A DNA stretch of 64,000 nt, from positions 8,619 to 72,618 of the forward strand of contig NZ_VCBX02000003.1 in assembly GCF_005938745.2 (NCBI RefSeq), given 5' to 3'. The notes under the pieces were generated by a model. The model saw only the letters and a program-made list of their open reading frames with translations. It was not told the origin of the DNA and ran no database searches. The position numbers were made by a program, and so were the translations under genes. Below, in pieces: positions 1 through 8,166 of this stretch (within the stretch, counting starts at the first letter, position 1; every line of letters begins with the position of its first letter). Source of the DNA: Rhodococcus sp. KBS0724. Its GTDB lineage: Bacteria; Actinomycetota; Actinomycetes; Mycobacteriales; Mycobacteriaceae.

Positions 1-1
1 G

Positions 2-775
2 CAAGCCAAAATTGTCCCCACCATGCTCTCTCGCTTGCTCTCACTGCCTGCTGAGACCCAATCTCGGTACGACGTCAGCAGCCTGACACATTTGATTCAC
101 TCGGCCGCGCCGTGCCCGCCCGAGGTGAAGCGCCGTTCGATCGAATGGTTCGGCAATGCTCTCATCGAGTTTTACGGGTGCTCCGAAGCCGGCACAATTA
201 CCTGGATTAACGCAGAGGAATGGGCTCAACATCCAGGTAGCGTTGGCCGGCCGGTTGACGGGGCTGAGGTTCGAATTGTGTCTAGTGATGGCGTCGTGTT
301 GCCTGCGGGCGAAGTTGGCGAGGTGTATGTGAAGGGAGCCGACTACTGGCCCAAGTTCTCGTACATCAACCATGACGCCGCCGACCGCAGTCCACTCCCC
401 GGGTTCGTCACGGTTGGAGACCAAGGCTATGTCGATTCTGATGGTTTCCTGTATCTGACTGGTAGGACCAGCGAGGTCATCATTTCCGGAGGAGTCAACA
501 TCTATCCGGCCGAGGTCGAAAACGCAATCATGAAGCTCACGACTGCCGAAGACGTCGCAGTGTTCGGAGTTCCAGGCGGAGAGTTCGGTGAGTCCGTCGC
601 CGCTCATGTCATCGCGAGGCCAGGAAGCAAACTGACCATCGAAGGTATTCGACAAGCGCTCAGCACAGAATTGGCGAAGTACAAGATCCCCACAACACTT
701 GAGATCGTCGATTCACTACCTCGCGAAGATTCGGGCAAGATTTTCAAATCTCGACTTATTGCTCAGTATCTCTAG
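2..775 (+). CDS. Acyl-CoA synthetase / AMP-dependent ligase, C-terminal part (5' end outside window)
   Basis: The reading frame is open at the left edge of the window, so the gene is cut; the ATG at 23 is an internal methionine. The visible part is the C-terminal half of an ANL-superfamily (AMP-forming) acyl-CoA synthetase, which activates a carboxylic acid to an acyl-adenylate and then to the CoA thioester. Family motifs seen are FYGCSEAG (A5-like), TVGDQGYVDSDGFLYLTGR (A7/A8 hinge, with the Asp that binds ribose and the Arg after it), IISGGVNIYPAEVE, and the C-terminal catalytic Lys in SGKIFKSRL. The substrate cannot be told from the sequence. It converges with the next gene and their ends overlap by about 20 bp. 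Its relation to the plasmid functions that follow is not visible. Confidence 0.9.
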   Translation, partial: QAKIVPTMLSRLLSLPAETQSRYDVSSLTHLIHSAAPCPPEVKRRSIEWFGNALIEFYGCSEAGTITWINAEEWAQHPGSVGRPVDGAEVRIVSSDGVVLPAGEVGEVYVKGADYWPKFSYINHDAADRSPLPGFVTVGDQGYVDSDGFLYLTGRTSEVIISGGVNIYPAEVENAIMKLTTAEDVAVFGVPGGEFGESVAAHVIARPGSKLTIEGIRQALSTELAKYKIPTTLEIVDSLPREDSGKIFKSRLIAQYL

Positions 776-1577
776 GGGATCGGTGCCTCGCGTCGTCGAT
801 CATTCGCCGCCACCCGTAGCGGAGCAGAAGATTCACCTGCTTCGCTACGCGGCGCACGGTGAAGACCGAGAGACCGCTGACGACGAAGAAGCACGCGGTC
901 AAGGCAAGGGCCACGCTCACCGGCGATTCGATGTTGATCCGGTCGTAACCCACTAGGTGTGCGCCGACACCAATCAGCTTCCATGCTCCCCATGCGACGC
1001 TGACTCCGCAGCCAATAACCGTCAGAGACCTGCCGAAGTCATCGGTATGTTTCCAGGTCAGATAGCCAAGGAGTCCGAAAGGAACGACCATCCAAAGCAC
1101 GAATACGAGTTCGTAGACCATGACCGCAGGGTCTGATCCGTATTCGTTGAGGAAATCCGTAGTCGGGGCATATCCGCCAGACAAAGCCACCCGCAGGATG
1201 AATGTGCTGGCCACGGCCGCGATCGCCAGTACCGCGAAATCGCGTTTTATTGCTGGCTTAGACCAATCCACCTCATTGGTGCGGTACGCATGGATCGTCG
1301 CCGTCATCAACGTCAGCAGCGCCCAGCCGCCCATCACGGTGAACGTAGCTCCCCAGATACGGTCCTCGGTTTCCAACGGGGTTCGGGTTCCGATCGGCAG
1401 CAGCGGCGCGTAGGTGCGCAGCGCAAGTGCGTAAAAAATGAACCCAACTCCAAGCAGTGACCGCTCTCGGCGTTGGAGGATCAAACCCCTCAAGAGAAGG
1501 ACAATGCCGGCGGCAAACAAAGCATAGGAAGCCCAGGAGGCGATCACACGCGGCCTGTCATCGCGGCCGCGAGTCAA
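756..1577 (-). CDS. Polytopic membrane protein, third gene of an XRE/ImmA-like operon
   Basis: A 273-residue protein with about seven hydrophobic segments (roughly residues 12-32, 36-56, 78-98, 112-132, 148-172, 183-205 and 215-240) and a basic C-terminus. I do not recognise the family with confidence. It is the last gene of a minus-strand set of three: its start overlaps the 3' end of the metallopeptidase-like gene by 20 bp, which implies translational coupling. XRE regulator plus ImmA-like protein plus membrane protein is a recurring actinobacterial arrangement, so a stress-responsive membrane output controlled by the two upstream genes is a reasonable inference. No substrate or reaction can be read from the sequence. 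Confidence 0.6.
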   Translation of the reverse strand: MTRGRDDRPRVIASWASYALFAAGIVLLLRGLILQRRERSLLGVGFIFYALALRTYAPLLPIGTRTPLETEDRIWGATFTVMGGWALLTLMTATIHAYRTNEVDWSKPAIKRDFAVLAIAAVASTFILRVALSGGYAPTTDFLNEYGSDPAVMVYELVFVLWMVVPFGLLGYLTWKHTDDFGRSLTVIGCGVSVAWGAWKLIGVGAHLVGYDRINIESPVSVALALTACFFVVSGLSVFTVRRVAKQVNLLLRYGWRRMIDDARHRSPRDTEQ

Positions 1578-2022
1578 ACGCAGAGGTCAACAAGTGGGTT
1601 GGAGCCGGCAGCCTGCCCGCCGGGCGCAGCGATCGGGTTGCTGCCAAACCGACCTTCCACGCAAAGACTTCGCACTCCAGTTCCCGAAATACCCCAGCCA
1701 GCCGCGCAATCGGGGTGAGATCCTCCCGATGCTTCGTGCATCGATGGCCTTTGATCAGGTGCCACACTTCGTGTGCGAGAACGTACAGCTGGTGATCTTC
1801 GGGACTCTCGTCCGGCCCGCTTACGAAAGCCGCCCCGCCCCCACCGGTCAGCTCTTCGAGTGCCACGCCCGACAGGCGACTCCCTGCGGGCAGTCCACTT
1901 AGTCGATGAACGGGACGGCCGAGCTCGTGCGAAACATTCTTCAGAAAGGTCTCGATGCTGAATGGTGTTCGCACAGTCGCCCGGACGTATGAATCCATGC
2001 GCCGGCGGGATTGCGCGCTCAT
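1558..2022 (-). CDS. ImmA/IrrE-like metallopeptidase-fold protein
   Basis: A 154-residue protein with the motif LAHEVWHLIKGH near residues 82-94, which is the HExxH zinc-metallopeptidase signature of ImmA/IrrE-type proteins, followed by an acidic/Cys segment (FRELECEVFAWKVG) where the third zinc ligand usually lies. In characterised pairs (ImmA of ICEBs1, IrrE/PprI of Deinococcus) such proteins inactivate a partner repressor after DNA damage. The start ATG overlaps the TGA of the XRE gene upstream (ATGA), which supports the start and a functional pairing. The likely partner is that 2019-2453 regulator. The catalytic His/Glu/His set is present, so it may be active; no activity is shown. Confidence 0.72.
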   Translation of the reverse strand: MSAQSRRRMDSYVRATVRTPFSIETFLKNVSHELGRPVHRLSGLPAGSRLSGVALEELTGGGGAAFVSGPDESPEDHQLYVLAHEVWHLIKGHRCTKHREDLTPIARLAGVFRELECEVFAWKVGLAATRSLRPAGRLPAPTHLLTSAFDSRPR

Positions 2023-2453
2023 GAATCCTGCGCTTCATCGCGTTTGAGGAGATCGTTCGCCTCCCGCACCAAGCGAGCGAGCTGGAGACGGTCCGCCTCT
2101 GTGAGCTTCTTCCCTCTCAACACTGCAATCTGCATTCCGCTCTCGGCTAGCGCTCGATCAAGTTCGTCGGCTGGCGGCGTCGGCTCGCCCGAGAAGTAGT
2201 CCAGATTCTTGTCGAAGTATCGACCGATCGCTTCCAAGACAGGGACGTCGACTTTCCTCACACGTCCCGTGCGGATGCGGTAGATGTACTGCCGATCGAT
2301 CGGGCGTCCCACGGCTCTGCTCACATAGTCAGCGACCAAGGCGTTCGCCACCTTGTTTCCGCGTGGCCAACGGTCGGTGAACAGTTCTTCGACACGAGTG
2401 GCCAGCGGAGTCGCGCTTCGTCCCATGAGCAACATTTTCTCACGCCCCGTCAT
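2019..2453 (-). CDS. XRE-family helix-turn-helix regulator
   Basis: A 144-residue protein. Residues about 20-75 form an XRE-like helix-turn-helix (VADYVSRAVGRPIDRQYIYRIRTGRVRKVDVPVLEAIGRYF), of the long-N-terminus type seen in actinobacterial repressors paired with ImmA-like proteins. The C-terminal half (residues 90-144) is helical and acidic, a plausible target for cleavage or sensing. It is the first gene of the minus-strand three-gene operon. A second possible start lies at the MLLMGRS methionine about seven codons in. The 148 bp between it and the divergent small gene at 2602 must hold its promoter and is where autoregulation would be expected. Confidence 0.75.
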   Translation of the reverse strand: MTGREKMLLMGRSATPLATRVEELFTDRWPRGNKVANALVADYVSRAVGRPIDRQYIYRIRTGRVRKVDVPVLEAIGRYFDKNLDYFSGEPTPPADELDRALAESGMQIAVLRGKKLTEADRLQLARLVREANDLLKRDEAQDS

Positions 2454-2601
2454 CTCAGCCAGAGGATCTGCGGTCTGTTTTAGAGTCAGGCCTTACTATA
2501 GTCAAGCCGTGAAGATTTTTTGGACCAGGAATCGGCGCGCCTCCGCAGAGTGCCAACGTTACAGGTCCAGAATTAGCGGAACCGCGGACAGGGAGGAAGC
2601 C

Positions 2602-2835
2602 ATGCCGAGCAAGGGGACTCACAACAAGGTCGGACGCCCGAGCCTTGGAGAACGTAAGCGGCTTGGTCGAGTGCCTGACGAGCTGTACGAGCTCTTGGAG
2701 ATCGAACGGAAAAAAGCCGGCGTCTCTTCAGTGAGCCAGTACGTTTCCGACTTGCTCTGCCTCCGCGCTGATCGCCCTGATCTTGTCCGCGAACTGAATC
2801 CGAATCAGGAGGTGCTGCCGCTCACAGCTGCGTAG
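2602..2835 (+). CDS. Small plasmid protein, possible ribbon-helix-helix/antitoxin-like
   Basis: A 77-residue protein. A longer open frame exists upstream, but the ATG at 2602 follows a strong GGGAGGAAG ribosome binding site and starts the recognisable N-terminus MPSKGTHNKVGRPSLGER, so I chose it. The N-terminus is basic, and residues 25-55 (LGRVPDELYELLEIERKKAGVSSVSQYVSDLLCL) look like a ribbon-helix-helix unit: a short strand followed by two helices. Small proteins of this form are often plasmid copy-control or antitoxin-like DNA-binding proteins; which one cannot be decided. It lies directly before the structured leader of rep. Confidence 0.6.
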   Translation: MPSKGTHNKVGRPSLGERKRLGRVPDELYELLEIERKKAGVSSVSQYVSDLLCLRADRPDLVRELNPNQEVLPLTAA

Positions 2836-2865
2836 TCGCCACTACAACATCTGAATAGCTAGAGC

Positions 2866-2963
2866 GCAGTAGTACATCTACATACGACAAAACCCTGGCT
2901 CTCATGCCGGAGAAACCAGGGTCCGTCCTTGTAGATAGCGAGTTCGCCGCTCGCGACTACTGC
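2866..2963 (+). promoter_or_regulatory. Nested inverted repeats upstream of rep (candidate replication-control RNA leader)
   Basis: Outer arms GCAGTAGT (2866-2873) and ACTACTGC (2956-2963) are perfect complements. Inside them ATCTAC (2876-2881) pairs with GTAGAT (2931-2936), ACCCTGG (2892-2898) with CCAGGGT, and GCGAG...CTCGC forms a further small hairpin before the right outer arm. The whole can fold into one nested structure that ends about 20 bp before the rep start. The pairing is seen directly; a role in copy control is inferred from its position. Confidence 0.55.
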
Positions 2964-2982
2964 ATCCCCGAAGGGACTTACC

Positions 2983-4344
2983 GTGCTAGGTACGTCTCAG
3001 GGTACATCGCGCCCTGATGAAGATTCAACAACTCAGTTTTCGCGAGTCGCACTGTTTGATGCGGCCGCGACCGTACAACGTCCGTATTGCGGTAGCAGCC
3101 CTACGCGGCGCCGCTACGGAACAGCTCGTACTCCTCGCAGAATGAGGGGCCATCTGTACGGGCACCAGTGCCATTCGCTGACCCCTGCGTACCTCAACGC
3201 GCTAGGGGGCCGCGAAGCAGCGTGCCGCCGCTACTGCCAAGTTCGCCTTGAACTTGACGAGGGCGCGCACGCAGGTCTTGCTTACTGGCAGGGGCAGCAG
3301 CACTGGGTCGAGGTTTGTGTCCGAACGGCGTACACCGCGGAATACAACACCATCCGCCCGCAGCTCGTCGCCAACACCGGTGGAGGCATCAGCCTCAAAA
3401 CACTCCTGAACGTCGCAGCTGCAATGGCCGGCGCCGCCGACTTCAAAACCGGACGCAACAGCCGCCTCACCATTGCGACCCTCGTCGAACGCACCGGCCT
3501 TGGCGAACGCACCATCCAACGCGCCCGCGAGACCCTCAAACTGTTGCGTGTGGCCACCGAAGTACTCCGCGGCCGACTACGCCGCAGAGGCGAACGGTTC
3601 GGCTCCCATCGCTTCCAAGACCGAGGCCGCGGCTGGGCATCTGTCTGGGCATTGCATCCACGCAAGCCTGTGGATAACACCCGCATCGTCGTCGACGGAT
3701 CTATACAGATGGCACCCCACCCCCGCAGGGGTCAGTTTTGTATCTCTTCCTCTCGTAGAGAGGTTCTAACTACTAAACGATCTGTGGATAAACGAGCCGC
3801 TCCGCGGCGCAAGGAGTCCAAGGCGGACGTCGAGAAGGCCGAAGCCATCAGGAAGGGCTTGTTGCTCGCATCCAAATGGCTCGGAAACCCGCGAACTCCC
3901 GCTTGGGCGCGCCAGCACACCCCCCGAGGATGGGCACCCGCACTGACCGACCCAGCTGCACACGGTTGGACGGCCGCGGATCTCAACGACACGATCGACG
4001 CCTGGAGCAAGGCCACACGGATGGCACCAAACCCGAAGCACCCCATCGCGTTCATGCGCTGGCTCATGAAGCAGCAGGATCTCGCCTTCGCCCCGCACGT
4101 TCTCGCTCAAATCGCCGCTGACCAGGAAAAAGCCGAACGGGAACGACAGGCAGCAGAGTTCGAGGCGGAACGCACACGCTACGCATCAGCCGCGGCCGAG
4201 GACTCCCCCGGCCGCCAAGCGGCACGTTTCGTCGCCCGCCGAGCCACCGACAGCGCCCGCATCCGAAAGACCCAGGCATCCGCGCGCGAGAATGAAAACT
4301 CGCCCGTGTGGATCACCCATCTCTCAGATCGGGGTAAGCGATGA
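2983..4344 (+). CDS. rep: Plasmid replication initiator protein (Rep)
   Basis: A 453-residue protein with a central winged-helix-type segment (about residues 150-200, RLTIATLVERTGLGERTIQRARETLKLL) and a long basic, charged C-terminus. This matches the architecture of Rep proteins of large rhodococcal/gordonial plasmids, which bind origin DNA and open it. GTG at 2983 is preceded by GAAGGGA at a good distance. The next gene overlaps by ATGA, and the parAB operon follows, a normal rep-par order. The segment around residues 230-270 is low-complexity and Pro/Arg/Ser-rich, which is typical of linkers in this group. The origin is not identified: it may be in the leader before the gene or in the repeat region after the next gene. 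Confidence 0.72.
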   Translation: MLGTSQGTSRPDEDSTTQFSRVALFDAAATVQRPYCGSSPTRRRYGTARTPRRMRGHLYGHQCHSLTPAYLNALGGREAACRRYCQVRLELDEGAHAGLAYWQGQQHWVEVCVRTAYTAEYNTIRPQLVANTGGGISLKTLLNVAAAMAGAADFKTGRNSRLTIATLVERTGLGERTIQRARETLKLLRVATEVLRGRLRRRGERFGSHRFQDRGRGWASVWALHPRKPVDNTRIVVDGSIQMAPHPRRGQFCISSSRREVLTTKRSVDKRAAPRRKESKADVEKAEAIRKGLLLASKWLGNPRTPAWARQHTPRGWAPALTDPAAHGWTAADLNDTIDAWSKATRMAPNPKHPIAFMRWLMKQQDLAFAPHVLAQIAADQEKAERERQAAEFEAERTRYASAAAEDSPGRQAARFVARRATDSARIRKTQASARENENSPVWITHLSDRGKR

Positions 4345-4925
4345 ACGGAAAACGCCCGTCCGCAAAGCCGCCCGTCAAACGCCGGCCGCTCTCCCCCTGC
4401 CAGACCGTCCCCCAGATCCACGAACGGTTACGCACCGGCGCAAAGACGATCGTCATCGACCACCGCAACGACGAACCCCTAGAACTCACCGACGCCGAGC
4501 TGCCCGACGGCATCACGATCCGCATCGTCGGCGTCTCACGGGTCATCATCACCCGCCTGACGCCCGAAACGAAGCGCAGTGCCCAGATCGTGGCCACCGA
4601 CGCCGCACGATCCCAAATCTTCGGGCACGCAACTCTCTTCGCCTACGGGAACGCCCATACCGACGCATTCGACACCACACGCGTTCGCGCCACCAACCGC
4701 GCCACAAGCAACCTTGTCAACGACTCCTTCGGCGACGTCGGAGAAGACACCACCACCTATGCCTACGACAACGCGACCGTGCACTCCCACGACCAAGCCG
4801 CAGTGCACGCAACAGACCGGGTTTCACTCGTTCACCAAAGCTCGACGCCGGCCGAGGTCGAACACGGAGTGACAGTCTTCGGTCCAGCACGAAACAACAT
4901 CCGACTCCGGGCGAAGGAAACGTGA
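4341..4925 (+). CDS. Repetitive beta-solenoid-like protein coupled to rep
   Basis: A 194-residue protein whose ATG overlaps the rep stop (ATGA), so it is translationally coupled. From residue 80 onward it shows short imperfect repeats of about six residues alternating small and aromatic residues (FGHATLFAYGN, TTTYAYDNATVHSHDQAAVHATD), the pattern of a right-handed beta-solenoid seen in actinobacterial phage and plasmid proteins. The N-terminus is basic. No catalytic motif is visible. The function is unknown. Coupling to rep suggests an accessory role in plasmid maintenance, but that is only inferred from position. Confidence 0.6.
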   Translation: MNGKRPSAKPPVKRRPLSPCQTVPQIHERLRTGAKTIVIDHRNDEPLELTDAELPDGITIRIVGVSRVIITRLTPETKRSAQIVATDAARSQIFGHATLFAYGNAHTDAFDTTRVRATNRATSNLVNDSFGDVGEDTTTYAYDNATVHSHDQAAVHATDRVSLVHQSSTPAEVEHGVTVFGPARNNIRLRAKET

Positions 4926-5216
4926 GCCGAATGATTGTTCATTTTGCATCTGGCGCCGTGCGTCCGGAGCAATGAGATGGCTCTGCGGAAGGACGCAAAG
5001 CCTGGCTGGTGGCGCATGCAAAACTGGCAAACGCGATCCGAAGTTGAGGACCCAAGCCCGGCGAGCAACCGCAATAGCCTTCCCCTCCCCTATCCACTTT
5101 GAAGGTAGAGCGGGACATGCACCCACCGTGCGGCGCCACGGCTCGGCTTCGCAACCTGCAATTTTGCGTGATGACGGCGGCCCGAAACGGAAGTAGCGCC
5201 ACCCCGAGCGCAAAAT

Positions 5217-5600
5217 GTCAGCATTACTGCCAATAGCAGCAAATCGTGTTTGAGTGAGGGTTGGGCCCCACGAGGCCCGTAATGGCAGGAATGACAGTGA
5301 TACCAGTATTCCTGCTTTCGGCGGCTCGCCTGGTGGATTTTGCCGGCAACGAGGACCCTGTCTGGCTCTAATGCTGGTAATGCTGCTATTAGCAACATGC
5401 ACGTCAGTGAGGTTTTCGTGACATTTTGCGAACGTGCCAGTAATGCCAGCAATACTGGCATTGGGTCCATTCCGCCGCAGCCATATTTGAGATTTCCAAC
5501 GGCTAGCAGTAATGCTGGCATTACTGCTATTGCTTGCATTACTGGTTATCGCGTGGAATGCTGTCAATACCGTCAAACGCGCCAATGCTGTCGAAGGAGA
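5217..5600 (+). repeat. Iteron/centromere-like repeat array upstream of parA
   Basis: This 4926-5603 gap has no convincing gene but contains many copies, in both orientations, of a unit close to GTAATGCCAGC (GCTGGCATTAC), for example GCCAGTAATGCCAGCAATAC at about 5433 and AGTAATGCTGGCATTACTGC at about 5506, with weaker copies at 5217, 5281 and 5367. The array ends at the parA ribosome binding site. A position directly upstream of a parA/small-parB operon fits a parS centromere that also serves as operator; plasmid iterons for Rep are the alternative. The first part (4926-5216) shows scattered ATTTTGC motifs only. Confidence 0.65.
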
Positions 5601-5603
5601 GCA

Positions 5604-6521
5604 ATGCAGACCGACTTTCGCGAAACACGTAAAAGGGTGATCGCCGTCATCAACGGCAAGGGCGGCGTCTTGAAGACGACCCTGACAGCCAACGTCGGCG
5701 GAGAATTGGCAGCCTCCGGTCAGAAGGTTCTGCTCGTCGACCTCGACCCTCAGGGAAACCTTGCCGAAGACCTCGGGTACACCAGTGAAACCGGTGATGA
5801 TCAGGGGAGATCGCTTGCCAGCGCAATCGCATTCGGCGGCGACGCAAAACCCATCGAAAATGTCCGTGCAAATCTCGACGTCCTTCCCGGGGGAGTGCAC
5901 CTCGAACAAGCGACAGCCGCTCTAACCGCTATGGCGTCCAAAGATCCAGATGGAGCAAAGCTCGCCCTTGCAAGGGTCCTTGCTCCAATGGCGGCCACCT
6001 ACGACATGGTCCTCATCGACTGCCCGCCCGGCGACGAAACCTTGCAGACAGCAGCGTTAGCGGCCGCAAAATGGGCATTCGTGCCCGTCAAATCCGATGC
6101 ATCCAGTCGAAAAGGAATGGCAGCCGTGGCGCACCGTATCGACGCCGTCGCTGCTATCAACCCCGACCTGGATCTACTGGGCGTCGTTCTCGTAGCCGTG
6201 GGTACATCAGCGAAAACCGTGCTCAAACAAGCAAGGTCTGCGATTGCAGAGGCGTTCGGCAACGACGACGTCGTTTTCACGGCCACCGTTCGTCACTCCG
6301 AGGCCACCGCCCAGGCAACACGAGAGCGGGGCATGCTCGCAGCCGAACTCGATGCAGTCGTCCGAAGCGGTCCGAAATGGTACGACGTCATCAAAGGCAA
6401 CGCCGAGCCTCAGGCTCTCGCGCCGAAATCGTCCAAATCCGTTGCAGACGACCTCTTTGCAGTTGCGCAAGAAGTTGTCACCCGCGTTGCAACAGCGGAA
6501 AGAGAGGAAGCACGGGTATGA
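5604..6521 (+). CDS. parA: ParA-family partition ATPase
   Basis: A 305-residue ParA/Soj-type ATPase that moves plasmid copies apart before division. It has the deviant Walker A motif NGKGGVLKTTL near residues 18-28, the A' motif VDLDPQGN (residues 46-53) and the Walker B-like LIDCPPG (about 130-136). An open frame extends upstream through the repeat array, but the ATG at 5604 follows GAAGGAGA and gives a normal short N-terminus, so that start is chosen. It has no N-terminal DNA-binding extension, which places it with the short (type Ib-like) ParA proteins. These pair with small ribbon-helix-helix ParB proteins, as here. The downstream gene overlaps by ATGA. Regulation probably runs through binding of the ParB-like partner to the upstream repeats. 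Confidence 0.9.
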   Translation: MQTDFRETRKRVIAVINGKGGVLKTTLTANVGGELAASGQKVLLVDLDPQGNLAEDLGYTSETGDDQGRSLASAIAFGGDAKPIENVRANLDVLPGGVHLEQATAALTAMASKDPDGAKLALARVLAPMAATYDMVLIDCPPGDETLQTAALAAAKWAFVPVKSDASSRKGMAAVAHRIDAVAAINPDLDLLGVVLVAVGTSAKTVLKQARSAIAEAFGNDDVVFTATVRHSEATAQATRERGMLAAELDAVVRSGPKWYDVIKGNAEPQALAPKSSKSVADDLFAVAQEVVTRVATAEREEARV

Positions 6522-6886
6522 ATGACCGGCCCGACCGAAAGCTCACGGCGCTACCTCCGCGGAACGTGACTGGTGACCTGTCTCGAATGCAGAGATCCAA
6601 CCGCACTCCCGCGCCGGTCGCCCCGCTTCCACAGCCCACACCGTCAGTGGTGGAAAAGCCTAAGCCCAAACGTATTACGGTTTACGTCGACCAAGAGGTA
6701 TTCAGTCGCGCCCGAGGTGCTTACCGAAACACAAGCCACCTCGAGGACGACAAATCCTGGTCGCAATTCGTCGAGAAAGCGCTGGCGGCAGAGGCGGAAC
6801 GCCGGGAGACAGTGCACAACAGTGGCAACCAATACGAAGCAGAAACCGGCACACTTCCCAGCGGCCGCCCAATCTCAGACGACTGA
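6518..6886 (+). CDS. Small ParB-like centromere-binding protein
   Basis: A 122-residue protein whose start ATG overlaps the parA stop by four bases. The N-terminal half is flexible and rich in Pro/Arg/Thr. Residues about 48-95 (KRITVYVDQEVFSRARGAYRNTSHLEDDKSWSQFVEKALAAEAER) look like a ribbon-helix-helix DNA-binding fold: strand, helix, turn, helix. This is the arrangement of small type Ib ParB/ParG-like proteins, where the flexible N-terminus stimulates the ParA ATPase. It should bind the repeat array before parA. Identification rests on gene context and fold pattern, not on a unique motif. Confidence 0.72.
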   Translation: MNDRPDRKLTALPPRNVTGDLSRMQRSNRTPAPVAPLPQPTPSVVEKPKPKRITVYVDQEVFSRARGAYRNTSHLEDDKSWSQFVEKALAAEAERRETVHNSGNQYEAETGTLPSGRPISDD

Positions 6887-6899
6887 CCTACACAACGAA

Positions 6900-6931
6900 G
6901 GAGCCCCGCCGGATGCAACCGGCGAGGCTCC
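6900..6931 (+). terminator. Hairpin after parAB operon
   Basis: GGAGCC-CGCCGG and CCGGCG-GGCTCC face each other across a short loop, giving a long GC-rich stem directly after the parB-like gene. There is no U-tract, which is usual for actinobacterial terminators. Confidence 0.7.
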
Positions 6932-6966
6932 AGACCGGGAAACCACTTGAAGGAAGAAACCCGATC

Positions 6967-8067
6967 ATGACCGACTTTAGCCTCAGGGCTGCCCGTATTC
7001 AGCTAGGCGCATTGCTCGCCGCACTCGCACTCGCAATCGTCATCGCACTCGGCATCACCACCGGCGCATTCATACTCTCCTTCGCCGTGCAACGAGACCT
7101 CGCCCGGCAAGCACTTATCCCGGAAAATCTGACCTGGATTTTCCCCGCGATCGTCGACAGCGCAATCCTCGGCTCCACCATCGCCATCGTCATCATCAGC
7201 AAGCTCAAGATGAACCGACGCGACAGAGGCTTCTACATCGCCCTCGCAGTCAGCGTCGTCGTGATCAGCATCCTGGGCAACGCGTACCACGCCTATCACG
7301 CAGCAATCGCTGCACAGGAGTCAATCGATGGTGGGGGAGACCTCGGGTTCATTCCACTAGCGCCGGCCATCGCAGCGGCCATAGCGATCATTCCGCCGGC
7401 CCTGGTCCTGGCATTCACACACGGCATCACGATCCTGGTGAAGGCAGTCGGAATGGCATACGCCGCCTACCGTGCGGTCGTCGAAAACGTCACCGACAGT
7501 GAGCATGCAAAGAGCATTGCGACTGATCTGACCGTGAGCCGGGAACCTTTCCGCGACTCCACCTCTCGCGGAGAGACCGATCCCAATGTCGCAGAGCTGG
7601 TCGAAGCGGAACGAAACGAGGACACGACAAACACGGTGACACAGATCGACCGGGGAGACGATCTTGCGGACTTTGCAGAACCGTTTTTCGCCGACGCAAT
7701 GATGGCTGAACGTCACGACGACTTCGACCCTCAAGAAACCGCGACAGAGGCACTGAACCGTCAAGACACCGAAGAGGCCCAAGCCGCCGACGGCGACACC
7801 GCAATGGACGACCTCATGGCGTTCATCGCCACCTCGAATCTCAAGAAGGACGTGAAGGACACCGCAGTCCGCAAGCTCACGAACCCGAACCTCACATGGG
7901 AGACCATCGCGATGGAATCGAAACCGCCCGTCGCAATCTCGACAGCGTGGCGCCGGTACGAGAAGTTCGATATCGCAGCCCGGGAAGCAGGATTCACGAG
8001 CCCGCCACTGCCCGACCTCCGGTCCTCAGAGAACACCACCGACCGCGAACTCGCAGCAGCGCACTGA
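6967..8067 (+). CDS. DUF2637 membrane protein
   Basis: A protein of 366 residues from the ATG at 6967, chosen because GAAGGAAG precedes it and the hydrophobic N-terminus starts there. About four transmembrane segments lie in the first 170 residues (near 15-40, 55-78, 88-108 and 133-160), with the GILGNAYHAYHA-type region typical of DUF2637 proteins. A long acidic cytoplasmic stretch follows (residues 190-290), and a C-terminal helical part (about 290-350) reads like a small helix-turn-helix (NPNLTWETIAMESKPPVAISTAWRRYEKF). DUF2637 proteins are common on actinobacterial plasmids and ICEs next to replication or transfer genes; their function is not established. Confidence 0.75.
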   Translation: MTDFSLRAARIQLGALLAALALAIVIALGITTGAFILSFAVQRDLARQALIPENLTWIFPAIVDSAILGSTIAIVIISKLKMNRRDRGFYIALAVSVVVISILGNAYHAYHAAIAAQESIDGGGDLGFIPLAPAIAAAIAIIPPALVLAFTHGITILVKAVGMAYAAYRAVVENVTDSEHAKSIATDLTVSREPFRDSTSRGETDPNVAELVEAERNEDTTNTVTQIDRGDDLADFAEPFFADAMMAERHDDFDPQETATEALNRQDTEEAQAADGDTAMDDLMAFIATSNLKKDVKDTAVRKLTNPNLTWETIAMESKPPVAISTAWRRYEKFDIAAREAGFTSPPLPDLRSSENTTDRELAAAH

Positions 8068-8116
8068 CACCGGCGAGGCCCAGCGTCTCAGCAGCCCCAC
8101 CCTCAAAAACAACAGA

Positions 8117-8148
8117 GGTCCTGGCAGTGCAGCAACACCACCAGGACC
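8117..8148 (+). terminator. Hairpin between the DUF2637 gene and the TetR gene
   Basis: GGTCCTGG (8117-8124) and CCAGGACC (8141-8148) are perfect complements with a 16-nt loop. It may terminate the upstream gene or act as an operator for the TetR-type repressor that starts 19 bp later. Confidence 0.5.
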
Positions 8149-8166
8149 AAGCCACAGAAAGCACCT

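Noticed and set aside
23..775. ATG at 23 as the start of the first gene
   Set aside because: The frame is open to the left edge and the protein begins in the middle of the ligase fold, so the gene starts outside the window.
756..1577. Assignment of the membrane protein to the MAB_1171c transporter family
   Set aside because: The operon context fits, but length and N- and C-terminal features do not match what I know of that family, so it is left unassigned.
5340..5603. Upstream start for parA at 5340
   Set aside because: It would translate the repeat array; the ATG at 5604 has a strong ribosome binding site and the normal ParA N-terminus.
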